From positions 1-16,408 of the forward strand of contig JACWAG010000013.1 in assembly GCA_014874425.1 (NCBI GenBank): DNA of 16,408 nucleotides. The letters are read 5' to 3'. Each line of letters opens with the position of its first letter. The first letter of the stretch is position 1. Positions 14,078 through 16,408 of the stretch are shown in pieces. This stretch comes from Syntrophaceae bacterium (GTDB taxonomy: Bacteria; Desulfobacterota; Desulfomonilia; Desulfomonilales; Desulfomonilaceae). The position numbers and the translations under genes were made by a program. The notes under the pieces are model-generated. The model was not told where the DNA came from. It searched no databases and worked only from the letters and a program-made list of their open reading frames with translations.

Positions 14078-16261
14078 ATGGAGTGCCATTGTAACGACCA
14101 TCTTCCGGGAGACTGGCATAGTCACGAAGATTGTGACTGTCACAAGAGTCCAAACACAACTTACTCGTTCGTCGTCACCAAAGTTATAGACGATTTTCCC
14201 GGAACAGGCGCGGTCTTTATATCTAAGACCTTTATGGAGAACCTCGAATTGTCCGACGGAGACGCTGTCGAGATTCTTGGTCCCCAAGGATGTATAGTCC
14301 AGGCGAAGAGTCATCCGAACTCTTGGATTGACACTAGAATGGTGTCTTTTGACCGGGATACCATGGACAGGACTGGTTTCCAGATGTTCAGCCAGGTAAG
14401 GCTTCGCAAGGCGGTTTGCGTTGACGCTGAAAGCGTTACACTCCAGGCCCCTGTAGGAATTGATTTAACTAAACAGCAGATTCGTTCCATGCTCGACAAA
14501 GTTGATGGGGTCGTTTTGGCTGGTAGCGAATTTATAACCCTTGAGACGAACCGAGGTGAGACGATTCGTTTTAGGATATTTAAAACTGAACCTAATGAAA
14601 TATGTAAGGTGTCGCCCGGTACCCGAATAGGACTAGTTGACGAGAACGGTCAGGAATATGTTTCGAGCAAAGAAACTTATTTTAACGATGTGGGAGGTTT
14701 ACATGAAGCGGTGAGTAAGGTTAGGGAAGTCGTACAACTTCCTTTGAAACACCCTGAAATATTTTATCGTTTGGGTATTGATCCTCCTAGAGGGGTTTTA
14801 CTTTATGGGCCATCAGGTACCGGAAAGACTCTTATAGCTAGGGCGGTAGCGGCGGAAACTGGATGCTGGTTCAAAAGCGTAGTGGGGTCCGAAATCATGG
14901 CCAAACACTATGGAGAGAGCGAAGCTAAACTTCGAGCCGCGTTTGAAGACGCGTACAAACATGCTCCCGCAATAATCTTCATAGATGAAATTGATGCCCT
15001 AGCTCCACGACGCGACACTTCCGAAGGTGAAGTCGAGCGTCGGGTGACAGCGCAATTGTTGGCGCTCATGGATGGCCTTGAAGACCGCGGAGAGGTAATG
15101 GTGCTTGCGGCCACAAATTTGCCGAACAATCTTGACCCGGCCTTGAGGCGACCCGGGAGATTCGATAGGGAGATAATTATAGGGGTTCCGGATGTTGCTG
15201 GCCGTAGAGAAATTATTGAAATACACACGCGCAATATGCCGCTTGGCCCGGTAAATCTTGACGATTTCGCGGAAAAAATTCACGGATTTGTCGGCGCAGA
15301 CATCAAATCTCTCTGTCAGGAAGCCGCATACGAAGCGCTAAGGAGGTCTTTGCCAGGCCTTGAAGACACTGAACAGCAACTGTCGGAAGACTTCCTGGAA
15401 GCGCTTACAGTTGAATCCTGTGACTTTGAAAGCGCTCTCAAAAACATGCGGCCGTCATCCGGGAGAAGGTTCGAAGTTAATCTGTCTGGAGCTGGTTGGG
15501 ACAATATTGCCGGGTTTTCCAAAGAGGTCGAGTTTTTAAAAGAAACCATCCTCTGGCCTTTAAGGAATGGAGCGTTTCTGGAGAAATTGGGCGTGAACCG
15601 GCCTTCCGGACTCTTGCTGACAGGCCCGTCAGGTGTGGGAAAAACCCTCATGGCGCGTTCTATAGCAAAAGAAAGCGGGTTTAACGTCATAGAAATACGC
15701 GGTCCTGAGCTCCTATCAAAATATATGGGTGAGAGTGAACGAAACATTCGAGAACTTTTCCGTCAGACTAGGGAGTTGGCCCCTACCGTGTTGATTGTAG
15801 ATAGCGTTGATTCTTTCGCCACGTCCGGTTGGTCAGACTCAAAGGTAATAGACAGAATTGTCAATCAGCTCGTTCTAGAAATGAATTCGATAAGATGTGA
15901 AAAGCCTATCCTTGTCGTCGCGACGGCCGTACGCGCCGATGATGTAGCCCCGGCGCTGCGCGCCACCGGAAGGTTCAGCAGAGAATTACAGTTACACTTA
16001 CCCGCCAACAGTGATAGGGAATTGATATTCCAAAAATATCTATCTCGGGACAGAATAAGTTACTCCGATGATTATAGTGTGTTGGCAAGGGAATCTGAAA
16101 ACCTCTCGTGCGGCGATATAGAGGAGATTTGCCGGATGATGATCCTAAACGCTGCAAAAGTGGCCATGGAGGAAAAAGACTGCGCGCTGGAGAAATTACG
16201 GTTGACTGAGAATGAAGCTGTAAGGGCTATTGACCAATGGAAACTGATGCGTAGTCTGTAA
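14078..16261 (+). CDS. CDC48/p97-like double AAA+ ATPase with Cys/His-rich N-terminus and degenerate second ATPase domain
   Basis: 727 residues; AGGAGG is 5 bases before the ATG. Residues 1-25 are rich in cysteine and histidine (C3, H4, C5, H8, H14, H16, C19, C21, H22). A CDC48 N-domain (about 28-190) follows, recognisable from FISKTFMENLELSDGDAVEILG and the later VRLRKAV. D1 (about 205-440) is intact: Walker A GPSGTGKT (K250), Walker B IDEID (D303, E304), sensor-1 N347 and arginine fingers R358/R361 in RRPGRFDRE. D2 (about 480-720) keeps Walker A GPSGVGKT (K522). Its Walker B reads VDSVD with S576 for the catalytic Glu, sensor 1 reads ATA with A617 for Asn, and the finger loop reads RATGR, losing the first Arg. 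D2 probably binds ATP but hydrolyses it poorly, while D1 drives unfolding or remodelling. Substrates are unknown. It is cytoplasmic and monocistronic in this window. Confidence 0.92.
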   Translation: MECHCNDHLPGDWHSHEDCDCHKSPNTTYSFVVTKVIDDFPGTGAVFISKTFMENLELSDGDAVEILGPQGCIVQAKSHPNSWIDTRMVSFDRDTMDRTGFQMFSQVRLRKAVCVDAESVTLQAPVGIDLTKQQIRSMLDKVDGVVLAGSEFITLETNRGETIRFRIFKTEPNEICKVSPGTRIGLVDENGQEYVSSKETYFNDVGGLHEAVSKVREVVQLPLKHPEIFYRLGIDPPRGVLLYGPSGTGKTLIARAVAAETGCWFKSVVGSEIMAKHYGESEAKLRAAFEDAYKHAPAIIFIDEIDALAPRRDTSEGEVERRVTAQLLALMDGLEDRGEVMVLAATNLPNNLDPALRRPGRFDREIIIGVPDVAGRREIIEIHTRNMPLGPVNLDDFAEKIHGFVGADIKSLCQEAAYEALRRSLPGLEDTEQQLSEDFLEALTVESCDFESALKNMRPSSGRRFEVNLSGAGWDNIAGFSKEVEFLKETILWPLRNGAFLEKLGVNRPSGLLLTGPSGVGKTLMARSIAKESGFNVIEIRGPELLSKYMGESERNIRELFRQTRELAPTVLIVDSVDSFATSGWSDSKVIDRIVNQLVLEMNSIRCEKPILVVATAVRADDVAPALRATGRFSRELQLHLPANSDRELIFQKYLSRDRISYSDDYSVLARESENLSCGDIEEICRMMILNAAKVAMEEKDCALEKLRLTENEAVRAIDQWKLMRSL

Positions 16262-16408
16262 AACGACGGCTGACGACGAGAACCGAGCTTGCCATGTTCA
16301 GGGTATTCATTCCTGATGATTTACAAAAATTACGTATGACCGCGATTAGTTGAGTTTTTTGGCTGCCTTAGGAAATCCTATGTGATATGCTAAAAATCCT
16401 AACCTTGC

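Noticed and set aside
16369..16380. Short palindrome TAGGAAATCCTA near the window end
   Set aside because: Twelve bases with a 2-base centre is weak evidence, and no gene start within the window is associated with it; the stretch 16262-16408 otherwise shows nothing I can support.

Overview
The window reads as chromosomal DNA from a strictly anaerobic, sulfate-reducing or syntrophic bacterium of the Desulfobacterota, near the Desulfomonile/Syntrophobacter lineages. This is an inference from gene content: a soluble NuoG/FdhA-type iron-sulfur protein behind a GltD-like flavoprotein, several receiver-GAF proteins, a short-chain fatty acid transporter, a CDC48-type ATPase, and a small protein resembling a family I know from sulfate reducers. 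Every gene lies on the + strand. No mobile element, CRISPR array or rRNA was seen.

Layout. (1) 1-3165: the C-terminal end of an FAD/NAD(P) oxidoreductase, then an 875-residue NuoG/formate-dehydrogenase-like subunit. All its Fe-S ligands are present, but the four residues that make E. coli FdhH a formate dehydrogenase are replaced. It looks like an electron-wiring subunit, not an enzyme. (2) 3200-9424: five tightly packed signalling genes in the order receiver-GAF, receiver-GAF, membrane PAS kinase, receiver-PAS kinase, receiver-GAF. None carries a DNA-binding output domain. They follow the redox gene by 34 bases and probably belong to its transcription unit. (3) 9521-10165: a small alpha/beta hydrolase. 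(4) 10297-11504: two adjacent genes that look like the N- and C-terminal halves of the recombination protein RdgC. (5) 11601-11796: a tRNA-Asn(GUU) unit with promoter, a perfect 20-bp palindrome matching the NrdR-box core, and a strong terminator. (6) 11927-13342: an AtoE-type short-chain fatty acid transporter with its own terminator and an upstream operator-like palindrome. (7) 13568-13930: a small conserved protein of unknown function. (8) 14078-16261: a double-ring CDC48/p97-like AAA+ ATPase with a Cys/His-rich N-terminal tag and a second ATPase domain that has lost several catalytic residues.

How the genes may work together: the redox pair and signalling block look like one module in which electron-transfer state or a small ligand is sensed by GAF/PAS domains and relayed by phosphotransfer to non-DNA-binding outputs. 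The remaining genes are separate housekeeping or metabolic units.

Most worth following up: the catalytically emptied NuoG/FdhA subunit, the five-gene phosphorelay without a DNA-binding output, the split RdgC, the NrdR-like palindrome at a tRNA gene, and the asymmetric CDC48 with its metal-binding-like leader.
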